This document shows, piece after piece, positions 49,862-59,022 of a stretch of DNA of 64,000 nucleotides; the first letter of the stretch is position 1; each line of letters begins with the position of its first letter. The translations under genes were made by a program, and so were the position numbers. Source of the stretch: Saccharomyces mikatae IFO 1815 (Eukaryota; Ascomycota; Saccharomycetes; Saccharomycetales; Saccharomycetaceae); assembly GCF_947241705.1 (NCBI RefSeq), contig NC_079271.1:620001-684000 (forward strand). Reading direction: 5' to 3'. The notes below the pieces were generated by a model. It worked only from the letters and a program-made list of their open reading frames with translations, did not search any database and had not been told where the DNA came from.

Positions 49862-50899
49862 ATGCCAGCTACCAATTTGAAAAACATTGTTCATGAGTTA
49901 GATACCGGCTATGGATTAATGAGTTTAACCTGGAGAGCTGAGCCTGTCCCTCAGTCGCAGGCTTTCGAAGCGATGTACAGATCTGTTGAATTGGCCAAAG
50001 AACGGGGGCACAAGGCTTTCTTTAATGTTGGTGAGTTTTACGGCCCGGATTTCATTAACTTGACGTACGTTCACGATTTCTTTTTGAAGTATCCGGAGTT
50101 GAGAGAGCATGTAGTTATAAGTTGCAAAGGTGGTGTAGACATTGCCACGTTAACTCCCAAAGGCAGTCACGATGACGTCATTCAAAGTGTGAAGAATTCA
50201 GTGAGCGCTATCGGCGGCTATATCGACATCTTCGAAGTTGCAAGAATCGACACTTCTCTATGTACCAAAGGGGAGGTCTACCCATACGAATCGTTTGAAG
50301 CTCTTGCCGAAATGATATCCGAAGGCGTTATTGGTGGTATCTCATTGAGTGAGGTCAACGAAGAACAAATCAGAGCTATCAACAAGGACTGGAGCAAGTT
50401 TTTGACTTGCGTCGAAGTCGAACTTTCTTTGTTCAGTACAGACATTTTCCAAAACGGAATTGCCAGAACATGTGCAGAATTAGGGTTGACTATTATCTGT
50501 TACTCTCCCCTGGGCAGAGGGTTACTAACTGGCCAACTGAAGTCCAACGCTGACATTCCAGAGGGTGACTTTAGAAAGACTCTGAAAAGATTTAGCGATG
50601 AGTCTTTAAAGAAAAATCTGACATTGGTTAAATTCCTGCAGGAAGAAATTGTCGACAGGCGCCCCCCAAATAATTCCATTACTCTTGCTCAGTTAGCTTT
50701 GGGATGGATCAAACATTGGAACAAAGTCCCAGAATACAAAGGCGCCAAATTTATTCCAATTCCAAGTGGTTCTTCTATTTCTAAGGTCAATGAGAATTTT
50801 GAAGAAAAGAAAACCAAACTTACCGACCAAGAATTCAGTGCCATCAACAAATACTTGGCTACTTTCCGGACTGTTGGAGATAGATACGAAATGGTGTGA
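49862..50899 (+). CDS. YPR127W: YPR127W-type aldo-keto reductase (probable pyridoxal reductase)
   Basis: 345 residues, the S. cerevisiae length. Aldo-keto reductase fold features include an N-terminal YGLMSLTWR segment, active-site region FYGPD near 58-62 (the catalytic-type tyrosine), strand/loop VISCKGGVD, and the NADPH-binding end IPIPSGSS with EEKK. It is similar to plant and fungal pyridoxal reductases; the natural substrate is not shown by sequence. The ATG at 49862 follows an A/C-rich leader typical of highly expressed yeast genes. Confidence 0.9.
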   Translation: MPATNLKNIVHELDTGYGLMSLTWRAEPVPQSQAFEAMYRSVELAKERGHKAFFNVGEFYGPDFINLTYVHDFFLKYPELREHVVISCKGGVDIATLTPKGSHDDVIQSVKNSVSAIGGYIDIFEVARIDTSLCTKGEVYPYESFEALAEMISEGVIGGISLSEVNEEQIRAINKDWSKFLTCVEVELSLFSTDIFQNGIARTCAELGLTIICYSPLGRGLLTGQLKSNADIPEGDFRKTLKRFSDESLKKNLTLVKFLQEEIVDRRPPNNSITLAQLALGWIKHWNKVPEYKGAKFIPIPSGSSISKVNENFEEKKTKLTDQEFSAINKYLATFRTVGDRYEMV

Positions 50900-50995
50900 G
50901 GTCAAAACGTAAAGAATCGTTCGCTCTTTATATAATAAAAAATACTATGTAAAGATTTTGAATACAATATGCTTATTTCAGTACTACGGGTCTCC

Positions 50996-51982
50996 TTAAG
51001 TAGAAGTCAGCTTATTTTGTCCGTTGTACTTTAGGAAAAATGAAGAGTACAAGAATATTAGTTTCTTTAAAGATTTTGTCAGTTCTCCCCTAAAGGCAAA
51101 CAACAGGCCTTGCACGATCACACCCTTTGCCAATTGAGGAAGGACTCCCTTCCAAAGAGATTTCACTCCTTCATTTTTGTATAGATACAAAAGCGCTTCT
51201 TGAAAAGTAGTAAATCTAGAACCCGCGCTTTGAAGCATTGTTTTAGCGACAATCAAAGGTTGTGTAATTAGGGTGGAAATCATCTTGGAAAGAACACCCA
51301 AAACAAAATTCTGAACCGCTGACAAACTGCCTACGTCGTTAGAGTGGTCATGGAAGAAAACCTCCTTAAGCCTTTGAAATGAGGCATATGTGATGGAAGG
51401 ATTTATCGTCAACGCTAAACCTGTTCTTAAACCTTTCCAAAAAGCAGTTATGTCCCCATTGTTTTCATGATAAATGTCTTTGACAACGTTGCTAAATTTT
51501 GCGGACTCTGCAGAGTGAACTGTTTGTTGTCTCGTGGCTACTACAGCCATGGGGCTCGTAAAGAGCTGCGATATACTAGCAGCCGCGACACCTAACGCCA
51601 ATTCTTCCACAGTGGAAGGTGCGGCAAATTTACTATGGCTTCCCAATGACTTTAGCCCACGTAGCTTGTGTTTCATGTAAAATTTTCTTATGAATGTGTA
51701 CCAGAAGAAATATACAAAATTTTGCACGAAAGTGGCCACTGTGGTCACTGTCATACCTTGATACAAACCGAAAAATCCCTTTTCCCTAAATATGTTTATC
51801 ATACAATCCAGAACATTCTTGTACCTCTTCTTAGGCAAAATCTTGCCTTCATTTTTGGATTCATTTGTGAGAGGAGATACTTGCGACTGGATAATCGTTT
51901 TCGATAGATCCAGCGGATATACAGCCATATTAGCCATTGCCGAAGCTACGGCGCCAGTTAAAGCTGCTTCTAGAGTCAGCAT
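50996..51982 (-). CDS. ANT1: ANT1, peroxisomal adenine nucleotide transporter
   Basis: 328 residues, matching Ant1 (YPR128C). It is a mitochondrial-carrier-family protein with three repeats, each with a P-x-D/E-x-x-K/R-type motif: PLDLSKTIIQS near 22-32, PMAVVATRQQT near 143-153 and PLIVAKTMLQS near 242-252. Each lies between paired helices. In yeast Ant1 imports ATP into peroxisomes for fatty-acid activation. A relaxed oleate-response element lies in the promoter. It is convergent with YPR127W, 96 bp apart. Confidence 0.95.
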   Translation of the reverse strand: MLTLEAALTGAVASAMANMAVYPLDLSKTIIQSQVSPLTNESKNEGKILPKKRYKNVLDCMINIFREKGFFGLYQGMTVTTVATFVQNFVYFFWYTFIRKFYMKHKLRGLKSLGSHSKFAAPSTVEELALGVAAASISQLFTSPMAVVATRQQTVHSAESAKFSNVVKDIYHENNGDITAFWKGLRTGLALTINPSITYASFQRLKEVFFHDHSNDVGSLSAVQNFVLGVLSKMISTLITQPLIVAKTMLQSAGSRFTTFQEALLYLYKNEGVKSLWKGVLPQLAKGVIVQGLLFAFRGELTKSLKKLIFLYSSFFLKYNGQNKLTST

Positions 51983-52136
51983 CGCTTATGTGTTCTGAAG
52001 TATCTCGCCCTAACTTTGAGAATTAACGACTTTTCGTATATTTTGTATAGCATCGTTTTTTTTTTTAGATTTTGCCCATCTTGTCCTTATATTTGCCAGT
52101 TATCAAAAATAGTCGCTCGGACCGACATGCAGAAAT

Positions 52137-52156
52137 CGGATTTAAAACTCGATCCG
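52137..52156. promoter_or_regulatory. Candidate oleate-response element upstream of ANT1
   Basis: CGGATTTAAAACTCGATCCG: two CGG half-sites in opposite orientation with 14 bp between them, close to the Oaf1/Pip2 consensus CGGN3TNAN9-12CCG but one base short. ANT1 is known to be oleate-induced. Tentative. Confidence 0.45.
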
Positions 52157-52228
52157 AGGAGAACAAACCAAAATTTGCATAACTTTCACCATGTATAACA
52201 CCCTCTAAATAGCAAAAGCCTAGTGCTT

Positions 52229-52258
52229 CAAGGGATGACTCAATTGAATCATCCCTTG
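52229..52258. repeat. 30-bp near-perfect palindrome containing a Gcn4 site
   Basis: Arms CAAGGGATGA and TCATCCCTTG enclose CTCAATTGAA. Fourteen of fifteen base pairs match when folded on itself. TGACTCA at 52236-52242 is an exact Gcn4/AP-1 core. It lies midway between the divergent ANT1 and SCD6 starts. Confidence 0.8.
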
Positions 52259-52472
52259 GAAGTTCGAAAGGTGTAATATAAGCGCATTTGTTGCTGGCAC
52301 ATATACAACGATGTCTCATCGTAGTGACAAACACCTATCACCTTGCACGACAAAAATTTAAACAAGTACTTTCGACTCTAAAGAGTACAATGGAGACAAC
52401 TAAAATAGACAAGACGCGAGCATTGAGAAGGCTGTACAATAACAATTTACCGAAGAACAGTAACGCAAGGCA

Positions 52473-53525
52473 ATGTCACAGTACATCGGTAAGACCATCT
52501 CTTTGATTTCTGTAACTGACAACAGATATGTGGGGCTGCTAGAAGATATCGACTCTGAAAAGGGTACCGTAACTCTGAAGGAGGTTCGCTGCTTTGGTAC
52601 AGAAGGTCGAAAGAACTGGGGTCCTGAAGAGATCTATCCAAACCCTACAGTATACAATTCGGTGAAATTCAACGGTAGCGAAGTCAAGGATTTAAGCATC
52701 TTAGATGCGAACATCAATGACATCCAGCCTGTTGTTCCTCAGACGATGCCACCCGCATCGCAATTTTCTTCCCTTCAACAAGTTCAATCTTCACCTCAAA
52801 CTCAAACTCAAGTACAAGCGCATTCGCCTCCTCAGGGGGCAAAGCCCGATTCCAATGTTCCTGCCGCAGTTACTGGATATGGTGTTTATACTCCTACTTC
52901 CACAGAAACCGCTACTACTAACATAGGTGATAATACCATTTCAGAAGACGTCAGTGTAAACTCACAAAGCAGGAATAAACGTACGGATAGTGAACATGAG
53001 CAAAGGTATCAAAGAAATAAGAATCGATTGACTAATCGCCCTCCTCAATCGAACCGTAATTTCAAAGTCGAAATTCCTAACGAAGATTTTGACTTTGAAT
53101 CGAACAACGCAAAATTCACTAAAGAAGATTCCAATGATGCTGAAAAAGAACAAGAACTGGAAGCCACTGCTCGCAAACAGGACGAATCTGATGAAGCCTT
53201 TTACAATAAGAAATCATCTTTTTTTGATACCATCTCCACTTCTACTGAAACTAATACCAATATGAGATGGCAAGAAGAGAAAATGTTGAACGTTGACACT
53301 TTCGGGCAAGCTTCTGCCAGACCAAGATTTCACTCTAGAGGTCGTGGCCGCGGTCATGGCAGTTTCAGAGGGAATAGAGGGGGAAGAGGAAGAGGCGGCC
53401 ATCGTGGAAACTACCAGAACAGAAATAGCTACCAAAACAATGGAGGGGGATTCCAGAATCAGAACGATTATCACGGTAGGTCAACCAACCAGTTCTCTCA
53501 ATCTTCTTCAAATGTCGAGTTTTAA
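52473..53525 (+). CDS. SCD6: SCD6, LSm14-family translation repressor
   Basis: 350 residues against 349 in S. cerevisiae (YPR129W). An LSm14 domain spans residues 1-80 ([19 protein letters not shown]). A Gln/Pro-rich linker follows, then an FDF motif at 206-208 (NEDFDFES) for Dhh1/Edc3-type contacts. A C-terminal RGG region at about 280-320 ([22 protein letters not shown]) binds eIF4G. Scd6 represses translation and enters P-bodies and stress granules; Hmt1 methylates the RGG arginines. All parts are intact. Confidence 0.96.
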   Translation: MSQYIGKTISLISVTDNRYVGLLEDIDSEKGTVTLKEVRCFGTEGRKNWGPEEIYPNPTVYNSVKFNGSEVKDLSILDANINDIQPVVPQTMPPASQFSSLQQVQSSPQTQTQVQAHSPPQGAKPDSNVPAAVTGYGVYTPTSTETATTNIGDNTISEDVSVNSQSRNKRTDSEHEQRYQRNKNRLTNRPPQSNRNFKVEIPNEDFDFESNNAKFTKEDSNDAEKEQELEATARKQDESDEAFYNKKSSFFDTISTSTETNTNMRWQEEKMLNVDTFGQASARPRFHSRGRGRGHGSFRGNRGGRGRGGHRGNYQNRNSYQNNGGGFQNQNDYHGRSTNQFSQSSSNVEF

Positions 53526-53702
53526 TATGGTGCGTCTATGTAAATTAAATATACCTTCCAGTATGTACGTACGAAAACGAACTAATAGGATTATAGTCCG
53601 CTTTTTTTAAAAGAAATGTTTCATATATATCGCAACACATAGGTTGCGCAGACATTCGTTATAATGTTGTGAGTGTCGTGTCATTATGAAGCTATGCGAA
53701 CA

Positions 53703-54290
53703 TTAAAATCTTACATCATGAGGATAGCATTTATGATTCCTTCCGTCCGGCCGTACACTTCTGTTCTTGTCTCTGGCCATGGCCTTTCTCATATCAAAGG
53801 CATCTTTATTGTCATCTACTTTCTTCAGCGTGTCTGGATACCCATCTTTGCTTGAATTATAATATCCTACTACTCTTCTAAAAACACTATATCCTAGTTT
53901 TTCGTAAAGCTTTATGGCAAGTTGGTTATTACATTTGACAAAAAGATCGATAAAGTTGACTTCATGGGGCATGACATCCGTCATGGTCTCCAAAGTGTTA
54001 CATAGCTTCGAAGCTAGCGATATTCGACGAAATCTTGGAGCCACTGTCACTGCAGTTATATGAGTGTGCCACTCTGTCGTTTTACCTTCTGTTTTTGCCA
54101 TCATATAGCCCGAGATATTATGTTTGCATTCAGGATCAACAGTCATTTCCAAGCTCTTGAAAAAAAGGTCTGGCCATATTATCATATACTCAAAATAAAA
54201 CTCGAGTGGGAAGTTCTCTGTTAATATATCAAGGTTAACATTATTTGCTTTGAACAAATCAATAGGCTCAAAAGGTTGAAGTGTTGTCAT
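53703..54290 (-). CDS. NAT3: NAT3, catalytic subunit of NatB N-terminal acetyltransferase
   Basis: 195 residues from the ATG at 54290 (MTTLQPFEPI). The frame reaches 54302 only through a non-ATG codon. GNAT fold: acetyl-CoA pyrophosphate-binding motif RFRRISLA at about 86-93, and IDLFVKCNNQLAIKLYEKLG as the conserved motif B region. Nat3 with Mdm20 acetylates N-termini beginning Met-Asp/Glu/Asn/Gln, including actin and tropomyosin. Length equals S. cerevisiae Nat3 (YPR131C). Convergent with SCD6. Confidence 0.95.
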   Translation of the reverse strand: MTTLQPFEPIDLFKANNVNLDILTENFPLEFYFEYMIIWPDLFFKSLEMTVDPECKHNISGYMMAKTEGKTTEWHTHITAVTVAPRFRRISLASKLCNTLETMTDVMPHEVNFIDLFVKCNNQLAIKLYEKLGYSVFRRVVGYYNSSKDGYPDTLKKVDDNKDAFDMRKAMARDKNRSVRPDGRNHKCYPHDVRF

Positions 54291-54427
54291 TTTTGAGTCC
54301 ACTTATCCCCTTGCCATATATATTCTTGACGACTACAATCGTTAGTGTAATGCACTATTGTGTTGTAAAGTTTGTTCGATATTAATATGATGTGAAATTG
54401 GAAAAAAGAGTAGACACGCCGAAGATA

Positions 54428-54457
54428 ACATCCGAACATTCAACCAAACCCATACAT
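54428..54457 (+). promoter_or_regulatory. Tandem Rap1 sites of the RPS23B promoter
   Basis: ACATCCGAACATT (54428-54440) and AACCCATACAT (54447-54457) match the Rap1 consensus ACAYCCRTACAY, one after the other in the same orientation, about 310-340 bp upstream of the ATG. This is the usual control module of ribosomal protein genes. Confidence 0.8.
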
Positions 54458-54766
54458 ATTAGTATCTCTCTCTAAAAAAAAAGTATTTTCTCTTTTCAGT
54501 GCTTATCCAGATGTTTCCGTCGCTAGCCGTCCGCGCACAGACCGGCAGCCTGGCATCTATGAACGACCTTCCATCCTGTGCTGTGCAGAGGGGATCCTGC
54601 TAAGCAGTACTGCTTTGGAAGGACTGTGATTGTCAGAGCACCTTGTCACTGCCCCTTCGTAGTTTTCAAGATAGAGATACTATTAGTGGTATCACTATTA
54701 AGAAGTAATACCTGTTTTGAGATACAAGTCCCGAAATCAGTCAAGAACAGCAAACAACAAGAAAAG

Positions 54767-55593
54767 ATGGGTAAAGGTAAGCCAAGAGGTTTGAATTCCG
54801 CTAGAAAGTTGCGTGTCCACAGAAGAAACAAGTATGTACAATTATAGGAGATTCCACTCAGGATGAAATATTTTCATAACAGAGAGAAGGAGGAAGTAGC
54901 TGTTGCTACCATAAAGCGATTGGATGTACCCGCTAAGTTATCAATAACGAATCATGCTGTAAAAAGCTAAGATGATCCTCTTTATTTTTCATACTCATTC
55001 AAATTTGCCATCTCTTCTATGAAGAAGAAAGTCCGTTTTGCGATTGTAGAGAGAATTCGGCGAATTTAGAGTGAGAAAAGTTGAGAAAAAAGAGTAAAAA
55101 ACTGCGATAGAGTTTTCCCCTTCTCAGATTATAAACCCAAAATATAAGAGGCCCGTTTACTAACGTTTATTATTTTTTTGATGAAACAATGTTTTGTCAA
55201 AAGTTAATCTTTTAAAATAGCCGTTGGGCCGAAAACAACTATAAGAAGAGATTATTGGGTACTGCCTTCAAATCTTCTCCATTCGGTGGTTCTTCCCACG
55301 CTAAGGGTATTGTTTTGGAAAAATTGGGTATTGAATCCAAGCAACCTAACTCTGCCATCAGAAAGTGTGTTAGAGTTCAATTAATCAAGAACGGTAAGAA
55401 GGTTACTGCTTTCGTTCCAAACGATGGTTGTTTGAACTTTGTCGACGAAAATGACGAAGTCTTGCTAGCCGGTTTCGGTAGAAAGGGTAAGGCTAAGGGT
55501 GATATTCCAGGTGTTAGATTCAAGGTCGTTAAGGTCTCTGGTGTCTCCTTGTTGGCTTTGTGGAAAGAAAAGAAGGAAAAGCCAAGATCTTAA
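54767..55593 (+). CDS. RPS23B: RPS23B, small-subunit ribosomal protein uS12 (spliced)
   Basis: Two exons, 54767-54831 (65 nt) and 55221-55593 (373 nt), giving 145 residues. Exon 1 encodes [20 protein letters not shown] plus N and two bases of the next codon; exon 2 continues with [10 protein letters not shown]. The universal uS12 decoding-centre loop [10 protein letters not shown] is present with P64, the proline hydroxylated by Tpa1/Ofd1-type enzymes in yeast. Codon use is strongly biased, as for a highly expressed gene. Order matches YPR132W. Two Rap1 sites upstream. Confidence 0.97.
54832..55220 (+). other. RPS23B spliceosomal intron
   Basis: 389-nt intron with 5' site GTATGT (54832), exact branch point TACTAAC at 55158-55164, and the 3' acceptor in AAAATAG ending at 55220. 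Length is typical for a yeast ribosomal protein gene. I see no snoRNA inside it. Confidence 0.97.
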
Positions 55594-55803
55594 GCAGATT
55601 TATATTACGATTTCATAATTCGAAAAAATTCTATTGTGTATGTATATGCTTAAGAGATTTAAATAATTCTTCAAAATCATCAAACATTAAATTTATTCGA
55701 TAGTTCTCATATGTTGAAGTATCAAACGTTATTTCAACTTTGTTAGATAATACATTTATATATAAATTACTCGAAAACTTGCACAATGAGCAGTCTTTTT
55801 GAT

Positions 55804-57039
55804 TTATTTATGCTTTTTGTTCAATCTTGAGGTCAATCTCTTGTACATCTCACTGTTATTTAAAGTAGAACCGACACCGACAGCCCTTGCGCTTGTAGGT
55901 GCTGCGCTAAGGTTACTTACAGGGGCATACTTGTAATCAGTAGTAGTTTGTGCTGGTGCAGCAGCTCTGTTTCTCCTTGCGGCCGCCTGTTCGTACAAAG
56001 TCTGTACTGAAGAACCGCGAGAAGCAGGATCCTCACCAGACTTGGACTTCTTCTTTTTCCTATTTTTGGCAGAGTCCATAACAGATTTCTTCCTCAATTT
56101 TTCAGAATCAAACTCTAGTTGCATTATTCTCTTATCTCTGTAGTTATCAGAAGCACCGATAATAGGTCTTGTCCATTCAGCAATTAATTTTTCAGCCAAC
56201 CTAGCTAGTTGAGCTTCAACACGTTTAGACTTCGTGTAAAAGATAACCACTCTCCCCAAACCACTTTCCTTCAGATGTTCAGTTTTCACTGGAAGGTCAT
56301 TTAAAGCTGCAAAAAGCGATTTCTGAATTTCAAAAGATGGCAGAGATCCATCGGGCAAGGGCTCTAACCATATCCTGACACTTTGAAGTAAATTATTGTC
56401 CAAAATGGTGTCGGCCAAATTTGCCTTTGACAGCACGCTTACCACTTTTGGCAACAACTTGACCTTTTGCATGGCAATAAGTGAGGTATCTCCAGTTTCT
56501 ATCCTCTTGTTTAACGTATCAATATCCAGTTGAGCTGCAATATTCATTTCATCTTTAAGCCTCAGAATTTTTTCATCTAAGTACTGTTCCAAATCGTCTT
56601 CGTCCCTTCTAGTTCTCCTAACTTTTGGTTTCTTCAAGATACGGTCCAATTTTTCTTCCAGTTCCTGTCTGCTGGTTGGAGTGGTACTTGAATCCCTCCC
56701 TTTACTAATCATGTTTTCTGCCATGGGCTGGGGAATTTCATCATTATGTGTCTCCTTTTCTAAGTCCTCATCCGACAAGTCTGTGCTAATATGCTTACGT
56801 TTCCTCTCTGCAGCTTCTACACCGCTGTTTTCGTCTATTCCGCCATCCTCTTCTTTACTTTCATCATTTATACCCTTCGTGTCATTAAGGTAATTTTCTG
56901 GAATTTCCTGAGATTCAGCAACTTGATTTTCATTTTGATTTTCGTTCTTCTCGTCCATAGTTGGCTCCTGTAAGGAAGCCGATCCATCTTCAGGTGTCGC
57001 TTCCACGACTTTGGGTTGTACTTGGTCGGCGGCACTCAT
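55804..57039 (-). CDS. SPN1: SPN1 (IWS1), transcription elongation and chromatin factor
   Basis: 411 residues from the ATG at 57039 (MSAADQVQPK); 410 in S. cerevisiae (YPR133C). Upstream in-frame sequence lacks an ATG that fits the family. The N-terminal ~130 residues are acidic and disordered. The central region at about 150-300 is the TFIIS N-terminal/LW-like helical domain that binds Spt6 and RNA polymerase II (LLQSVRIWLEPLPDGSLP). The C-terminus is basic. Spn1 is essential and acts with Spt6 in the nucleus. Shares a 338-bp divergent promoter with TOM5. Confidence 0.95.
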   Translation of the reverse strand: MSAADQVQPKVVEATPEDGSASLQEPTMDEKNENQNENQVAESQEIPENYLNDTKGINDESKEEDGGIDENSGVEAAERKRKHISTDLSDEDLEKETHNDEIPQPMAENMISKGRDSSTTPTSRQELEEKLDRILKKPKVRRTRRDEDDLEQYLDEKILRLKDEMNIAAQLDIDTLNKRIETGDTSLIAMQKVKLLPKVVSVLSKANLADTILDNNLLQSVRIWLEPLPDGSLPSFEIQKSLFAALNDLPVKTEHLKESGLGRVVIFYTKSKRVEAQLARLAEKLIAEWTRPIIGASDNYRDKRIMQLEFDSEKLRKKSVMDSAKNRKKKKSKSGEDPASRGSSVQTLYEQAAARRNRAAAPAQTTTDYKYAPVSNLSAAPTSARAVGVGSTLNNSEMYKRLTSRLNKKHK

Positions 57040-57377
57040 TATCGAAATAATGTACCCACTCTTGCTGTAAATCTTCTCTATGTATCTCAGAGAAATAATA
57101 GACTTATCCGGAACCCTCAAGAAATATTTAGCGAGTATATCTATACAAATATGGTGAGCAGTACAGCTGACTGTTAACTCTTTTAAAACTTACCTTCAAG
57201 GAAATTCTGAAAGAAAAACCAGGTTACCCTTCTTTAGACCAATATTGCACATCATAAATTGAGAAAGGAATTCGAGAGTTTACTCTTTCCTACCAGAGAC
57301 GGTAAACTGCTTTTAAAGAATTACAGCTTGCCACGAAAAGCATTCACCATCGGCATCACATAACTAACTACTATAAC
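57040..57377. promoter_or_regulatory. SPN1/TOM5 divergent intergenic region
   Basis: 338 bp between divergent starts. No specific element recognised. Confidence 0.4.
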
Positions 57378-57530
57378 ATGTTTGGTCTACCTCAACAGGA
57401 AGTCTCTGAAGAAGAGAAAAAAGCTCATCAAGAACAAACAGAGAAAACCTTGAAACAGGCCGCGTACGTGGCTGCGTTTCTCTGGGTTTCTCCAATGATC
57501 TGGCATGTGGTGAAAAAGCAATGGAAATAA
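57378..57530 (+). CDS. TOM5: TOM5, small subunit of the mitochondrial outer-membrane translocase
   Basis: 50-residue gene: MFGLPQQEVSEEEKKAHQEQ at the start, an acidic cytosolic head, then a single tail-anchor helix at about 27-46 (AAYVAAFLWVSPMIWHVVKK). Length and sequence match Tom5 (YPR133W-A), which hands precursors from Tom20/22 to the Tom40 channel. Its small size means it is easily missed in gene finding. Divergent from SPN1. Confidence 0.95.
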   Translation: MFGLPQQEVSEEEKKAHQEQTEKTLKQAAYVAAFLWVSPMIWHVVKKQWK

Positions 57531-57847
57531 GTGCCTAGCAAAAATAGAGAAGACCAAATTTATGTATATTGCTATATTTGTTTCACTTTTTGTATTTGCT
57601 TTAATGGATAATAGTCAAACCGCACCCTCCTTATATAGTTTAGAAGAAAACGTGTAAATATTTTCAAAATTGATACTGCTCTATTGAGCCTTAATTCCTT
57701 CTCTTTTCATTTGTATATGTGCATGATTATGCAGGAAGATTTTCGGCTTTTTCATCAAATTTCTATTAAATTTGACTAATCTTATTGAAACTTTAAGGTA
57801 TGAAATATTCTTTTGTTACCGACAATTGAGTCAGAATTCATACACAT
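57531..57847. other. TOM5/MSS18 intergenic region
   Basis: 317 bp, very A/T-rich; no gene or specific element recognised. Confidence 0.4.
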
Positions 57848-58648
57848 ATGGGGTTACCTGAAATTAGCTTCCTTCAAAAAAGCTGCATACTTGTGGAGCT
57901 GAAATTATTTTATCAAACATTGTTGCCACCCAAGGAACTGTATTGGAACCACCGAATAACTACAGAATTGAGCAAATTTTCTAGTATAAAGTACGCAAGG
58001 CCAACTTTTGCGGTAAACAATGGCACATTTCAAAGAGAAAGACCTAAACTAGACTTGATACTGGCTTCATCCGACGTTCAAAAACTGGCAACGGTTTTGT
58101 TCAATTTAAGAGCGTTCATAATGAGTGGCAAAGCGAGCCAGTCGACTGTAACTATGTCCACTGGCATTCAAGCAAATAAGGAAGAGATAAGTTACTTAGA
58201 ACAGAAACACTCACGTCTGATAGATGCATGGAGTGGTGATACCGAGGCTCAAGACTCGCCTTTTCTTCGACTCCAACCGGATAGCAACCTATTATTTGCA
58301 AAGAGACCAGTACGTTGTGTTAATACTACGGAAGATGAGGATGTAAACGTATCTAATGGAGAGTTTTTCAAACTGCACTACAATCAGCATGAAAGAAGGA
58401 ACGCTGCTTTGGTCGATGAATATTCTCAACCGCCCATCAAGAAAGGAGACGGGCAATACGGGCCAAATTTAATTCACTTCAAACCTTCGTTGTACTATAC
58501 GTATTCTTCCCTACCAGCAAGTATGAAACTTTGGTTAGATGGCTTAGAGGACAACCAAAAGACATTGATGGAAATTAACGATAAGTCTGCTGAAAATTTA
58601 GACATATTATTACATGGATTCAAAGGATTTCCGTACAGGAACAGTTAG
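57848..58648 (+). CDS. MSS18: MSS18, mitochondrial cox1 intron splicing factor
   Basis: 266 residues against 268 in S. cerevisiae (YPR134W). No domain is recognised; the identification rests on order, length and orientation between TOM5 and CTF4. The orthologue is a nuclear-encoded factor needed to splice the aI5-beta intron of the mitochondrial COX1 transcript. I cannot see from sequence alone how it acts. Confidence 0.86.
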   Translation: MGLPEISFLQKSCILVELKLFYQTLLPPKELYWNHRITTELSKFSSIKYARPTFAVNNGTFQRERPKLDLILASSDVQKLATVLFNLRAFIMSGKASQSTVTMSTGIQANKEEISYLEQKHSRLIDAWSGDTEAQDSPFLRLQPDSNLLFAKRPVRCVNTTEDEDVNVSNGEFFKLHYNQHERRNAALVDEYSQPPIKKGDGQYGPNLIHFKPSLYYTYSSLPASMKLWLDGLEDNQKTLMEINDKSAENLDILLHGFKGFPYRNS

Positions 58649-59022
58649 AGAGGACTAGACCTCCACAGGTGCTGCTTATACTCAACTTGATTGTATGATC
58701 ACATGCACAAGAGTTTACTTCTACTCATATATATCTTCATAGTATGCTATACTTACCGAGAGAGCTTATATTTTAACACATTTTGTGACATTGATTAAGG
58801 TGCTCATATAATATCTTGTATAGATATGCAGCACCTACAAAGATAGCGAATGATTGAATCAGAATTCATCGATTTCCATTAATGATTTATTATTAACGCG
58901 ACGCGTCTTAATTTTTCGTGAATATTTTAACATGGGAATAGATATATTCATAATTGTAAACTGCTTGACAAGTATAGTAGAAAAAGGCAAACTGTGACGC
59001 AAGGACATCAGTAAATACTAGT
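58649..59022. promoter_or_regulatory. MSS18/CTF4 intergenic region
   Basis: 374 bp; contains the CTF4 cell-cycle box listed separately, otherwise A/T-rich. Confidence 0.45.
58895..58906 (+). promoter_or_regulatory. MCB element upstream of CTF4
   Basis: ACGCGT at 58901-58906, immediately preceded by AACGCG, about 120 bp before the CTF4 ATG. MBF sites of this kind give G1/S expression to replication genes. Confidence 0.8.

Noticed and set aside
53293-53610. 105-codon frame over the RGG part of SCD6
   Set aside because: Alternative frame of Gly/Arg codons within SCD6; no independent evidence.
57040-57120. 27-codon N-terminal extension of SPN1
   Set aside because: Not conserved in the family; the internal ATG at 57039 gives 411 residues, as expected.
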